A stretch of 64,000 nucleotides of DNA, taken from positions 2,046,001 through 2,110,000 of the forward strand of contig CAWAMN010000001.1 in assembly GCA_963783235.1 (NCBI GenBank). The letters are read 5' to 3'. The translations under genes and the position numbers were made by a program. Below, piece after piece: positions 1-9,403 of this stretch. This DNA is from Thiohalomonas sp963783235 (GTDB lineage Bacteria > Pseudomonadota > Gammaproteobacteria > Thiohalomonadales > Thiohalomonadaceae). Every line of letters starts with the position of its first letter. Within the stretch, counting starts at the first letter, position 1. The notes below the pieces were generated by a model. It was not told the DNA's origin and searched no databases. It saw only the letters and a program-made list of their open reading frames with translations.

Positions 1-348
1 GCGCACCAGTCCCATCGCCAGTTCCGGGATATGCAGGCGACGCAGCGGGGAAACGCTGCCCTCATTCGGATCCCACAGCCGATAGCTCAGCGAACGCCGT
101 CGACGAGCGGCCTTCGCCAATCCGGCCTCGCGGATTCGCTCGATGAGGTGCCCGTAACTGTTGAAGATTGTGTGTGCACCCAATTCCAGCCAGAAGCCGT
201 CTGCCTCGGAGAAACGATGCGAATGGATGCACCCTCCCAGTCGTTCACGGGCTTCAAGGAGCAGGACCCGCCAGCCCTCACGGGCGGCACGACCAGCCAG
301 AGTCAGGCCCGAAATTCCGCCGCCGACAACCACCAGGTCCTGTTTCAT
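1..348 (-). CDS. FAD-dependent amine oxidase / protoporphyrinogen oxidase-like protein (N-terminal part)
   Basis: Only the first 116 codons are in the window; the rest lies beyond position 1. The protein opens with MKQDLVVVGGGISGL, a Rossmann dinucleotide-binding GxGxxG fold. An acidic end of beta-2 follows (LLLEARERLGG), which is the usual FAD fingerprint of flavin amine oxidases and desaturase-like enzymes. The ATG at 346-348 has a GGAGGG about 16 bases upstream, rather far for a ribosome site. Substrate cannot be told from this part. The gene is transcribed leftward out of the window. Confidence 0.75.
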   Translation of the reverse strand, partial: MKQDLVVVGGGISGLTLAGRAAREGWRVLLLEARERLGGCIHSHRFSEADGFWLELGAHTIFNSYGHLIERIREAGLAKAARRRRSLSYRLWDPNEGSVSPLRRLHIPELAMGLVR

Positions 349-417
349 AGCCGACTGACTTTGCCCTCCAGTCGCTGCGCCTTGCCGGCCGGGGAGCGGA
401 GCTCACGCTTAAGATCA

Positions 418-442
418 GAGGCCCCCGCCTTCCCGGGGCCTC
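418..442 (-). terminator. GC-rich hairpin after the small lipoprotein gene
   Basis: GAGGCCCC at 418-425 pairs with GGGGCCTC at 435-442, just beyond the stop codon of the leftward lipoprotein gene. The hairpin is strong but no clear U-run follows it, so it may be a weak or Rho-assisted terminator. Confidence 0.45.
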
Positions 443-460
443 TTCATGCGGGCTACGCCC

Positions 461-679
461 CTAGTAAACGACCGAGCCCTGCTCGATCTCTTCCTTTCTC
501 TGCAAGTACTCATCGCGGGAGATCTCGCCGGCCTCGAAGCTTTGTTCGAGCTCTTCCAACGCCTGCTCGTTCTCGTATTCGTAGGCCCCGGCTGCGGCAC
601 CGGCCCCTGCGCCCGCAGCGCACCCCGAAAGCAGGGCGGCCAGAAAGGCGGCGTTTACCAACATCATCAGGTTACGCAT
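461..679 (-). CDS. small lipoprotein with SHOCT-like C-terminus
   Basis: This 72-residue protein has an N-terminal hydrophobic signal ending in a lipobox (L-S-G-C, Cys20), so it is probably a lipoprotein. A Gly/Ala-rich linker follows. The C-terminal part (about residues 38-72) reads LEELEQSFEAGEISRDEYLQ, the pattern of the SHOCT helical-hairpin motif often found at the ends of bacterial proteins. The start at 679 is preceded by GGAGGACGACT, a very good ribosome site. Function is unknown. It stands alone between a truncated oxidase gene and a divergent hypothetical gene. Confidence 0.7.
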   Translation of the reverse strand: MRNLMMLVNAAFLAALLSGCAAGAGAGAAAGAYEYENEQALEELEQSFEAGEISRDEYLQRKEEIEQGSVVY

Positions 680-836
680 AGTCGTCCTCCGTCAGTTCGG
701 TTCTCTCCCGAAAGATAGCCGTTTTCGGAAAATGTCGAGGTCCCGCGTAGGCGGCAAGAGCTTATTAACCCCTGCCTACGCCGCCGTTCTTTTCTGTTAC
801 GGTTGGCCGGTTGAATTCGAGAAAGGGGGGTTGAGG

Positions 837-1187
837 GTGAAGTTCCATCAACTGTCGCCGGGGGAACGGTTTGAATACGGGGGTGAGCCGTACCGGAAAA
901 CAGCGCCGCTCCTGGGCACGCACGAACAAACGGGGCAGCAGCGGGTGATCCCCCGCTCGGCCGTGGTCATCCCGACCGGGGCTGAAGAACCCGGCACCTC
1001 CATCAGGCAGGGCGCGGGCGCAGCGGCACTGAGTGCCGAAGCGGTCATGTCGGCACTGAACGACTACCATTCCGCCTGCAAAACAGGGCTTGTCGAATTA
1101 CTGGAGGCCGATCAGCGTAAAAAAGCAGAGGCTATCCTCGATAAGGCACGAGTGGATTTCTGTCGAACCTTATCGCTCGTCCCATAG
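837..1187 (+). CDS. small uncharacterised protein
   Basis: I do not recognise a named family. The most likely start is the GTG at 837, directly after a GGGGGG run that can serve as ribosome site; a TTG at 831 is possible, and the open frame extends to 732 without good start signals. The protein is about 116 residues, soluble and without membrane segments. It starts VKFHQLSPGERFEYGGEPYR, which looks like a small beta-rich domain, and has a helical C-terminal half (ALNDYHSACKTGLVELLEAD). The next 500 bases contain only repeat sequence. Confidence 0.5.
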   Translation: MKFHQLSPGERFEYGGEPYRKTAPLLGTHEQTGQQRVIPRSAVVIPTGAEEPGTSIRQGAGAAALSAEAVMSALNDYHSACKTGLVELLEADQRKKAEAILDKARVDFCRTLSLVP

Positions 1188-1289
1188 GCGCTTGGAGCGG
1201 GTCGAATGGATTCGGCCCCCGGTGCGGGCGCCAGCGCTTTCAGGATGGTACCCGCGGCATCCCGCTGCCGGTCGCCCTCTTCCGAGTGA

Positions 1290-1558
1290 CTAGTGTACTG
1301 TTGCATGCTTGGCGATACTTTCAGAGCCCCCCAAAAATGTCAGGACAAGGCGCAGCGCGCAGGCAATGGTTATTCCCTTGTCAAGCGCTGCAACGCCGTC
1401 ATGGCGTTTTTGGGGGCTCCCTTCGGGCGAGCCGCTGGCCGGCCATCTGCGGCGTTACGTTTCTTGGAAAGGGCGCGCCATTCCCTGCGAAACGCGCCTT
1501 GCATCTGGCCGGCCAGCGGCTCGCTGAATGCACCGCCAAGCATGCAACAGTACACTAG
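1290..1558. repeat. MITE-like palindromic element A, flanked by CTAG
   Basis: A perfect 25-bp inverted repeat bounds this element (1290-1314 and 1534-1558). The outermost four bases on both sides are CTAG, so the body may be 1294-1554 (261 bp) with CTAG as a target-site duplication. A second perfect inverted repeat of 19 bp lies inside (1427-1445 and 1506-1524, core GCTGGCCGGCCA). No open frame looks coding. It fills most of the gap between the small hypothetical gene and the RRM gene. A shortened relative lies at 52529-52585. The rest of the 1188-1731 gap shows only a short hairpin near 1635-1661. Confidence 0.75.
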
Positions 1559-1731
1559 AGGTGGCGAACCGAATACCGAAGACGAAGGTCTGGTGTACAG
1601 GTGGCACCTGAAGGGGGGAGGGCTGTAGCTAGCCGACGCCGTTTCCTACCGGACGGCGTACTTGCGTATCGAAGGCCTTTTGGCGAGCCGGCTTTCGTTG
1701 ATTCTCCAGCAGGAGTCGGAACTGTGGACCG

Positions 1732-2001
1732 CTAGCGGCGTCGGCCCTTTTTCCCCTTGGCCCACTTGCGCTCTTCATTGACGCGAAGGGAATTGCCTTT
1801 ATAGGATTTTCCGTTCAGACCGTCGGTCGCAGCGCGGGCTTCATGCCCTTCCATATCGACCAGGGCGTGACCACGGCAGCGGCCGCTGAAAATATCCCGC
1901 GACATACGCAGTCCGCGCACGGTGCCGTATTCGGAAAAAAGCTCTCGGATATCATCCTCCGTCGTCTCGGGCGCGAGATTGGCGACAAAAAGGGTTTTCA
2001 T
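1732..2001 (-). CDS. RNA-binding protein with one RRM domain
   Basis: This 89-residue protein is a single RNA recognition motif. RNP2 is visible as LFVANLAP near the N-terminus and RNP1-like CRGHALVDM around residues 47-55. A basic tail (KWAKGKKGRRR) follows. Small proteins of this type occur widely in proteobacteria and cyanobacteria and are often cold-induced; they bind RNA in the cytoplasm. The frame stays open further upstream, but the ATG at 2001 has a good GGAGG eight bases before it and begins the RRM exactly (MKTLFVANL), so the longer start is rejected. Confidence 0.85.
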   Translation of the reverse strand: MKTLFVANLAPETTEDDIRELFSEYGTVRGLRMSRDIFSGRCRGHALVDMEGHEARAATDGLNGKSYKGNSLRVNEERKWAKGKKGRRR

Positions 2002-2301
2002 GGGGTTCCTCCGGACAATTGGCGAGAGCGGCCCCAGCCGCAGGTTCGAGGTTCCGCCTGACGTGAGGACACCCACCATTTGAGATCGGCGACGTCGAGC
2101 CGCCTAAGGGACGGCGCACGTTAACACACCCGGCCCCGCGTTCCCACACATTCGTCCTGCTATCTTGGTTTCAGGGCCTGTCGGAAATCACGGGTTGTCG
2201 CCCGGCCGACTGGCTCCGGGGCGCGCCAGGGCCTGATTCCTCTGGAGTTCGATATCGGACAACGGCCCCGTTGCGGCAGATTGAAGCACAGGGAGGGGAA
2301 G
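2002..2301. other. intergenic region, no gene seen
   Basis: This 300-base space separates two divergent genes. I see no convincing coding frame, RNA gene or strong hairpin. It must hold the promoters of both neighbours, but no clear -35/-10 pair stands out. Confidence 0.5.
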
Positions 2302-2967
2302 ATGGAGCATCGGGTCACCATTTTGATGATCGAGTTCGTCACCCACGATGTGAAGCGATTTGTGGTCACCCGGCCCCGAGGCTTTGAGTTCCAACCGGGC
2401 CAAGCCGTGGAAGTCGCCATCAACCAGACGGAGTGGCTGGGTAAAAGGCGGCCATTTTCGCCCACATCGCTCCTGGACGACTGGGTGCTGGAGTTCACCA
2501 TCAAGTGCTATCCGGATCACCGAGGGGTGACCGAAAAGCTACATAACCTTCGTCCCGGCGACGAACTGCTGCTCTCTGAACCGTTTGGGAGTATCACCTA
2601 CAACGGACCCGGCCTGTTTATCGCGGGTGGCGCCGGGATAACACCGCTGATGGCCATTATCCGCACCCTCGCAAGGGAACGGCGGCTCGGCAACAATGGT
2701 CTGCTCTTCTCCAACAAGACGCCGGCCGACATCATCTGCGGTCAGGAATTTCGCCACTACCTGGGCGACCGGTGCCGCTTTCTCTGCACCCGGGAACCCG
2801 CACCGGGCTGTGAATCCGCCCGCATCGACAAACTTTTTTTGCAAAGCCACATCGACGACTTCAAACAGCACTTCTACGTCTGTGGTCCGGGGCCGTTCGT
2901 CAAAGCCATCAACACGGCCCTGCAAGAGCTCGGCGCCTCATCGGAGTCTCTCGTCTTCGAGCGCTGA
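2302..2967 (+). CDS. FNR-type FAD/NAD(P)-binding oxidoreductase
   Basis: This 221-residue protein has the ferredoxin-NADP reductase fold without a fused ferredoxin. The FAD-binding motif KRRPFSPTS lies near residue 52 and the dinucleotide-binding motif AGGAGITPLMAI near 108. The C-terminal YVCGPGPFVKA is the usual NAD(P)-contact segment. It would pass electrons between NAD(P)H and a partner protein, which cannot be named from context. Start: the ATG at 2302 follows GGGAGGGGAAG closely; the frame runs upstream to a TTG at 2281 with no better signal. The YchJ gene points toward it with an 11-base gap. Confidence 0.8.
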   Translation: MEHRVTILMIEFVTHDVKRFVVTRPRGFEFQPGQAVEVAINQTEWLGKRRPFSPTSLLDDWVLEFTIKCYPDHRGVTEKLHNLRPGDELLLSEPFGSITYNGPGLFIAGGAGITPLMAIIRTLARERRLGNNGLLFSNKTPADIICGQEFRHYLGDRCRFLCTREPAPGCESARIDKLFLQSHIDDFKQHFYVCGPGPFVKAINTALQELGASSESLVFER

Positions 2968-2978
2968 ACCCGTGCCTT

Positions 2979-3467
2979 TCACTGCCCGCAGCAGCGTTTG
3001 AATTTACGCCCACTGCCGCACGGACATGGCTCGTTCCGACCTGTCTTGGCTGGCATCCCATCCGTCGAAATAATCTGCCCGTCCAGGTAGTACCAACGCC
3101 CGTTTTCCTGCACGAAGCGGCTGCACTCGTGAAGCGCCTGCGCACGTCCGTTATCCAGGAAGTGGGCCACGAACTCTACCGTCCCCTCCCCGTCCGCCGG
3201 CTCACCCGCCTCCACCCTTCGGATGTCCAAGCCGGTCCAGACCGGAAACGAGGTGATATCGAGGGCCTGAGGACGGGTCCTGGGATGCCAGGTTTCGCGC
3301 AAATAGCGCTCGTCCGCCAGGACGAAGGCGGTATAGCGCGATCGCATCAGGGCTTCGGCAGAGGGTGCCGGCGTACCCGAGAGATAGTCACCACAACACG
3401 CCGCCAGCGTGCGCCCCGAACCACAAGGGCAGCCACGTCGAGAATCGCTATCCGTTGGTGTCGTCAT
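2979..3467 (-). CDS. ychJ: YchJ family protein with two SEC-C motifs (UPF0225)
   Basis: This 162-residue protein carries a Cys-rich SEC-C zinc motif at both ends: CPCGSGRTLAACC at residues 14-26 and NEPCPCGSGRKFKRCC at the C-terminus. Between them is the YchJ NTF2-like middle domain (RSRYTAFVLADERYLRETWH). The length fits the family. Function is unknown; SEC-C motifs bind zinc and are found in SecA and many small proteins. The start at 3467 is divergent from the next gene. Confidence 0.9.
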   Translation of the reverse strand: MTTPTDSDSRRGCPCGSGRTLAACCGDYLSGTPAPSAEALMRSRYTAFVLADERYLRETWHPRTRPQALDITSFPVWTGLDIRRVEAGEPADGEGTVEFVAHFLDNGRAQALHECSRFVQENGRWYYLDGQIISTDGMPAKTGRNEPCPCGSGRKFKRCCGQ

Positions 3468-3578
3468 GAGTGAACCTTATCGAGGAATGGCGCGGGCTCC
3501 AACCCTGGCGCATTTGCGTTGGGGAGCCAACTCTGTTTATTTACCCGAAACCAAAAACCAAGTCACGGGGACAGGGGT

Positions 3579-4289
3579 GTGGAGACTTTAAAATACGAAT
3601 ACCGATTCCGGTTTCCGAATGGTCGCGAAGAGCGCTTTCCAGTCAACCTGGATGGGTCAACCTTATCGCCGCTGGATGGTTTTCCCCCGGAGCGGCCCGA
3701 CTGGACTCGGCTTGATTTCCACCGTTGCGAAGGCTGCCCTGCCTCCCTGGATGGACAAGGACATTGTCCGCTTGCGTCACAAATTGCACCCCTTGTGGAG
3801 CATATGAGCGATGTGGTTTCCATCGACGAGGTGGAGGTGACTGTCATTCTGGACGAGCGAACAGTGACTCGCAGCGCGACGGCCCAAGAGGGTATCAGTT
3901 CCCTCATGGGCATCCTGGTGGCCACCAGCGGCTGTCCGTTTAGCGCTTTTCTAAAGCCCATGGCCCGCTTTCACCTGCCTTTCGCGAGCCTTGAAGAAAC
4001 CTTCTACCGCGCCGCATCCATGTACATGCTCGGTCAGTATTATCGCTGGAACGGCGGGCTTTCGGCCGACCTCGATATGAAGGGTCTGTTCCGCTTCTAT
4101 GCCGATCTGGCAAAGGTCAACGCGGGTATGGCCAACCGGATCCGCGCCATTCGACGGGAGGATGGTGCGGTCAATGCCATCGTCTTGCTGGACATGTTCG
4201 TCAAAGGCATGCCGGACCAGGTGGAAGTAACACTGGAACAGCTTGAGCCGCTGTTTGCCCCCTATCTCTCGGAGAAGAATATTCTCTAG
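3579..4289 (+). CDS. uncharacterised protein, possibly DUF6901-like
   Basis: About 236 residues from a GTG at 3579. The open frame extends upstream to 3519, but homology-like sequence begins at VETLKYEYRFRF. The N-terminal half has a Cys pattern CEGCPASLDGQGHCPLA that could bind metal, plus a further Cys in SGCPFSAF. The middle is aromatic-rich (FYRAASMYMLGQYYRWNGGL). I recall related proteins of unknown function, perhaps the family named DUF6901, but this is from memory. No membrane segment or signal peptide is seen. Confidence 0.6.
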   Translation: METLKYEYRFRFPNGREERFPVNLDGSTLSPLDGFPPERPDWTRLDFHRCEGCPASLDGQGHCPLASQIAPLVEHMSDVVSIDEVEVTVILDERTVTRSATAQEGISSLMGILVATSGCPFSAFLKPMARFHLPFASLEETFYRAASMYMLGQYYRWNGGLSADLDMKGLFRFYADLAKVNAGMANRIRAIRREDGAVNAIVLLDMFVKGMPDQVEVTLEQLEPLFAPYLSEKNIL

Positions 4290-4310
4290 AGCACCGAACA
4301 GATAAAAACT

Positions 4311-4420
4311 TGGAGGGTGCAAATCATTGATATCGGGGCGTCGGCCGCAGGGATGCGGCCGTCGAGCCTGCAGGGAGGTATTTACCGCGTCCCCAAAATC
4401 AATGATTTGCAGCCACCCCC
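4311..4420. repeat. nested palindromic repeat
   Basis: The 14-mer TGCAAATCATTGAT (4318-4331) is repeated inverted at 4398-4411, and the flanking bases also pair imperfectly, giving arms of about 30 bases. Inside lies a perfect 8-bp stem CGGCCGCA/TGCGGCCG (4342-4349 and 4354-4361). The whole resembles a short non-coding mobile repeat. It occupies the 4290-4592 gap ahead of the transporter gene, where nothing else coding is seen. Confidence 0.6.
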
Positions 4421-4592
4421 ACGTAACCGGTTCGGTGCTCCAGTCGGCAACTTCATCGGAAGTTACGGCCATCAGCAAGGCTGGGAAAAGATTCCTCACC
4501 TGCCCCCCTGAGGTCCCGGAGCTCTCATTGACCGTTCCCCCCCGTGGGCTAACGTTTCCCCCAAAGCGGGTCCGTTCAATGGAGGTTCTGCC

Positions 4593-5243
4593 ATGGAAGG
4601 TTTGGAACAGGGTGCCACGGGACCACAGCCGGGGATGGCCGGCTTCGGCGCCATGACGATCACCGATACCACCGCTAATCCGGCACCACTGGGGCTGCTC
4701 GCTTTTGGGCTTACAACGGTGCTCCTCAACATGCACAACGCCGGGTTCTTCGGGCTTGATGCCATGATCCTGAGCATGGGGATCTTCTATGGAGGACTGG
4801 CGCAGATCGTGGCCGGCATCATGGAGTGGCGGAAGAACAACACCTTTGGGACCACGGCATTCCTGTCCTACGGCTTTTTCTGGCTGTCACTCTCCGGGAT
4901 TCTGATGTTTCCCAACCTGGGGGTCAGCGAGAAGCCGAGTAGTACGGCGATGGCTTCCTACCTCTCCATGTGGGGCCTCTTTACCGCTGTCATGTTCATC
5001 GGGACACTGCGCCTGAACCGTGCGCTCCAGGCCGTCTTCGCCACGCTGACCATCCTCTTTTTCCTATTGGCCATCGGTGATGCGCTGGAGAGCCCGACCA
5101 TTCGGGTCATCGCCGGTTTCGAGGGCATGCTCTGTGGTGCACTGGCGGTCTATGCGGGACTCGCCCAAGTCCTTAATGAAATATACGGCCACACTGTGGC
5201 TCCGCTCGGGCTGGTTCGACAAAGGGAACGACTCGCCGGATAG
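4593..5243 (+). CDS. GPR1/FUN34/YaaH (SatP) family acetate/succinate transporter
   Basis: This 216-residue protein has about six hydrophobic segments and the family signature NPAPLGLLAFGLTTVLLNMH near residue 29. YaaH/SatP members move acetate or succinate with protons across the inner membrane. The start at 4593 follows a GGAGG nine bases upstream. An intrinsic terminator follows the stop codon, so it appears to be a single-gene transcript. The exact substrate is inferred from the family only. Confidence 0.88.
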   Translation: MEGLEQGATGPQPGMAGFGAMTITDTTANPAPLGLLAFGLTTVLLNMHNAGFFGLDAMILSMGIFYGGLAQIVAGIMEWRKNNTFGTTAFLSYGFFWLSLSGILMFPNLGVSEKPSSTAMASYLSMWGLFTAVMFIGTLRLNRALQAVFATLTILFFLLAIGDALESPTIRVIAGFEGMLCGALAVYAGLAQVLNEIYGHTVAPLGLVRQRERLAG

Positions 5244-5264
5244 GGAATCTTTATAGAAGTACGC

Positions 5265-5299
5265 CGGGCAGGTTCCAAATGGAGACCTGCCGCTTTTTT
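5265..5299 (+). terminator. intrinsic terminator after the SatP-like gene
   Basis: GGCAGGT (5267-5273) pairs with ACCTGCC (5285-5291) and is followed by CGC and six T residues. Confidence 0.75.
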
Positions 5300-5363
5300 C
5301 AGGGACCTCAAACTGCGTTATCGTAGAGAGATCCCCCACTTCTGTCCGAAGGAGCCAAAACCG

Positions 5364-6962
5364 GTGATCGACACTCACGAATCCGATGCTCCCGACCACC
5401 TGCTGAAGCTGCGCAATACCCGTCCGGAGGACTATTCCGATATCAAAGCGATGATGGATCGGGTCTATGCCGACCTCGGTGGGGCCTGGAGCCACGAGCA
5501 GTTCATGGCCCAATTGAGCCAGTTTCCCGAAGGCCAGATCTGTATCGAGGACAAGGGGCGTGTCATCGCCGCCGCCATCAGCGTCATTGTCGACTACAAG
5601 AAATTCGGCGATCGCCACAGCTATGAACAGATCACCGGTGACGGCTATCTCTCCACCCATGACCCGGAGGGCGATACCCTTTACGGCGTGGATATCTTCG
5701 TGGACCCCGAGTATCGGGGCCTGCGACTGGGACGCCGGCTCTACGATGCCCGCAAGGAGCTGTGCCGCAATCTCAACCTGCGTGCCATCGTCGCCGGCGG
5801 CCGCATTCCCGGCTATCGGAAGTACCGCGATGAGATGACGCCCCGGGAGTACGTGGCCCAGGTCAAGGCCAGGGAGATCTACGACCCGATCCTCACCTTC
5901 CAGCTCTCCAACGACTTTCATGTCCGCAAGCTCATTCCCGGCTATATGCCGGAGGACCGCGCATCGGGCGCTTACGCGACACTGCTGGAGTGGATCAATA
6001 TCGACTACGAAGAAGAGGAGCTCCTGATCGGCGGCCCCAGAAGCCGGGTGCGCATCGGTGCCGTCCAGTGGCAGATGCGCCCGATGAAAACCCTGGAGTC
6101 GCTCTTTGAACAGATCGAGTACTTCGTCGATGCGGTCTCCGGCTATCAGACCGATTTCATTCTCTTTCCCGAGTTCTTCAACGGGCCGCTACTGGCCCGT
6201 TTCAACCAGGACAACCCGGCCGAGGCCATTCGCCACCTGGCCGGCTTCACCGATCCGGTGCGCGAAGAGATGCAGCGCCTGGCGCTCGCCTACAACGTCA
6301 ATATCATTGCCGGCAGCATGCCCGAATACGACGGCGAGGTGCTGCGCAACGTCAGCTACCTGTGCCGACGCGACGGCACCTGGGAGCGTCAATACAAACT
6401 GCACGTCACCCCCGACGAACGGGACCTGTGGGGGCTTCAGGGCGGCGACCAGCTGGCGGTGTTCGAAACCGACGTGGCACGGGTCGGCATCCTCATCTGC
6501 TATGACGTGGAGTTCCCCGAACTGACGCGCATCATGGCCGACCAGCATTTGCAGATCCTTTTCGTCCCCTACTGGACCGACACCAAGCGCGCCTACCTGA
6601 GGGTCCGGCGCTGCGCCCAGGCCCGCGCCATCGAGAACGAATGCTACGTCGTCCTTTCGGGGAGCGTCGGCAACCTGCCGCGGGTGGAGAACATGGACCT
6701 CCAATACTCCCGGGCCGCGGTTTTCACGCCGGCCGACTTTTCATTCCCTCACGATGCCATCGCCGATGAGGCGACCCCCAACACCGAGATGACCCTCATC
6801 GCCGATCTGGACCTCGACGCACTGCGCGAACTGCACGAACACGGCAGCGTCCGCAACCTGCGCGATCGAAGAACGGATCTGTACCGGGTGAATTGGACGG
6901 GCGAGGAAGAGGAAAAAGAAAAGATGAACCGCAAAGGCGCCAAGAGCGCTACGCAATCGTAG
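5364..6962 (+). CDS. bifunctional GNAT acetyltransferase / carbon-nitrogen hydrolase fusion
   Basis: The 532-residue protein joins two enzymes. Residues about 10-210 form a GNAT fold with the acetyl-CoA loop PEYRGLRLGRRLYDARKEL. Residues about 228-505 form a nitrilase-superfamily amidase with the Glu-Lys-Cys triad visible: FPEFF (Glu near 268), KLHVTP (Lys near 343) and ILICYDVEFPE (Cys near 378). The start is GTG at 5364, preceded by AAGGAG. Such fusions are widespread but their substrate is not established. The last 17 or so residues are charged and are encoded by an intergenic repeat (from 6926), so the C-terminus seems to have been extended by repeat insertion. Confidence 0.88.
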   Translation: MIDTHESDAPDHLLKLRNTRPEDYSDIKAMMDRVYADLGGAWSHEQFMAQLSQFPEGQICIEDKGRVIAAAISVIVDYKKFGDRHSYEQITGDGYLSTHDPEGDTLYGVDIFVDPEYRGLRLGRRLYDARKELCRNLNLRAIVAGGRIPGYRKYRDEMTPREYVAQVKAREIYDPILTFQLSNDFHVRKLIPGYMPEDRASGAYATLLEWINIDYEEEELLIGGPRSRVRIGAVQWQMRPMKTLESLFEQIEYFVDAVSGYQTDFILFPEFFNGPLLARFNQDNPAEAIRHLAGFTDPVREEMQRLALAYNVNIIAGSMPEYDGEVLRNVSYLCRRDGTWERQYKLHVTPDERDLWGLQGGDQLAVFETDVARVGILICYDVEFPELTRIMADQHLQILFVPYWTDTKRAYLRVRRCAQARAIENECYVVLSGSVGNLPRVENMDLQYSRAAVFTPADFSFPHDAIADEATPNTEMTLIADLDLDALRELHEHGSVRNLRDRRTDLYRVNWTGEEEEKEKMNRKGAKSATQS

Positions 6963-7095
6963 GATGAGCGCAGCCAACCCCATCATTGAGCGGCATGCGA
7001 GGACGGTTCTTAGGAGCGGCGGCAATTGCGATACCGCATCTGCAGAGTCCGCCGCTCCTAAATTCTTCTTTGCGCTCTTGGCGTCTTTGCGGTTC
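6926..7095. repeat. nested inverted repeat between convergent genes
   Basis: A 24-base arm at 6926-6949 (core CGCAAAGGCGCCAAGAGCGC) is repeated inverted with one mismatch at 7072-7095. An inner pair TTAGGAGCGGCGG / CCGCCGCTCCTAA lies at 7010-7022 and 7049-7061. The left arm encodes the last residues of the GNAT-nitrilase gene and the right arm ends just short of the thiC stop. The inner arm resembles the REP-like unit at 58170-58216. Confidence 0.7.
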
Positions 7096-7103
7096 GCGCG
7101 TTT

Positions 7104-8993
<1,890 letters not shown>

Positions 8994-9060
8994 AACGGGC
9001 CCTGGGTTTATGCGGTGATTGCGGCGGGGAACGGAAGAGGCAGAGAAGTGCTTCTGCACC

Positions 9061-9138
9061 GCTTCCCTACGCCAGAGTTAACTGGATCAGGTTCGAAGGG
9101 TCTGTCTCAGCCCCGGTACGCCGCCGGGACACCCCTAG
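9061..9138 (-). promoter_or_regulatory. TPP riboswitch (THI element) upstream of thiC
   Basis: Read on the minus strand the segment contains GGGGTG, then GGCTGAGA, then ACCCTTCGAACCTGATC and CAGTTAACTCTGGCG. These are the conserved parts of the thiamine pyrophosphate aptamer in the correct order. It sits in the thiC leader 67 bases before the start codon, so thiamine pyrophosphate probably shuts off ThiC synthesis. Confidence 0.96.
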
Positions 9139-9212
9139 CCGGTGTTTACGAATTCCGTCCACAAACAGGCGCCACTCGGGGCGCTCCGCTTATGCACGGC
9201 AGCCTGCTAAAA

Positions 9213-9239
9213 GGTATATGAAGCTTACCCGCGTTTCAA
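9213..9239 (-). promoter_or_regulatory. candidate sigma-70 promoter of thiC
   Basis: On the minus strand TTGAAA (9234-9239) and TATACC (9213-9218) are separated by 15 bases, upstream of the riboswitch. The spacing is short, so this is tentative. Confidence 0.35.
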
Positions 9240-9248
9240 GGTAAGTTA

Positions 9249-9276
9249 TTGTCGGCAAAGGTGATTTCCTTATAAA
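9249..9276 (+). promoter_or_regulatory. candidate sigma-70 promoter of pcm
   Basis: TTGTCG (9249-9254) and TATAAA (9271-9276) are separated by 16 bases, about 130 bases before the methyltransferase start codon. Confidence 0.4.
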
Positions 9277-9403
9277 TCAGAGTAATAAAGGTGGAGCGAG
9301 CCCCTTCACCGACTTGCCGAAGGCTCTGAGGCCTGTCTTGCCTGCCGGGTCCAAAGCGCTTACTCTTTGAGCCGGGTTTTCTCAACGTAAACAGAGACAT
9401 GCC

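Noticed and set aside
1286..1628. Short open frames inside element A
   Set aside because: They follow from the palindromic GC-rich repeat, lack start signals, and the same ends occur without them at 52529-52585.
9084..9100. T-loop-like GGTTCGAA suggesting a tRNA
   Set aside because: It is part of the conserved TPP riboswitch core on the opposite strand; no cloverleaf can be drawn.
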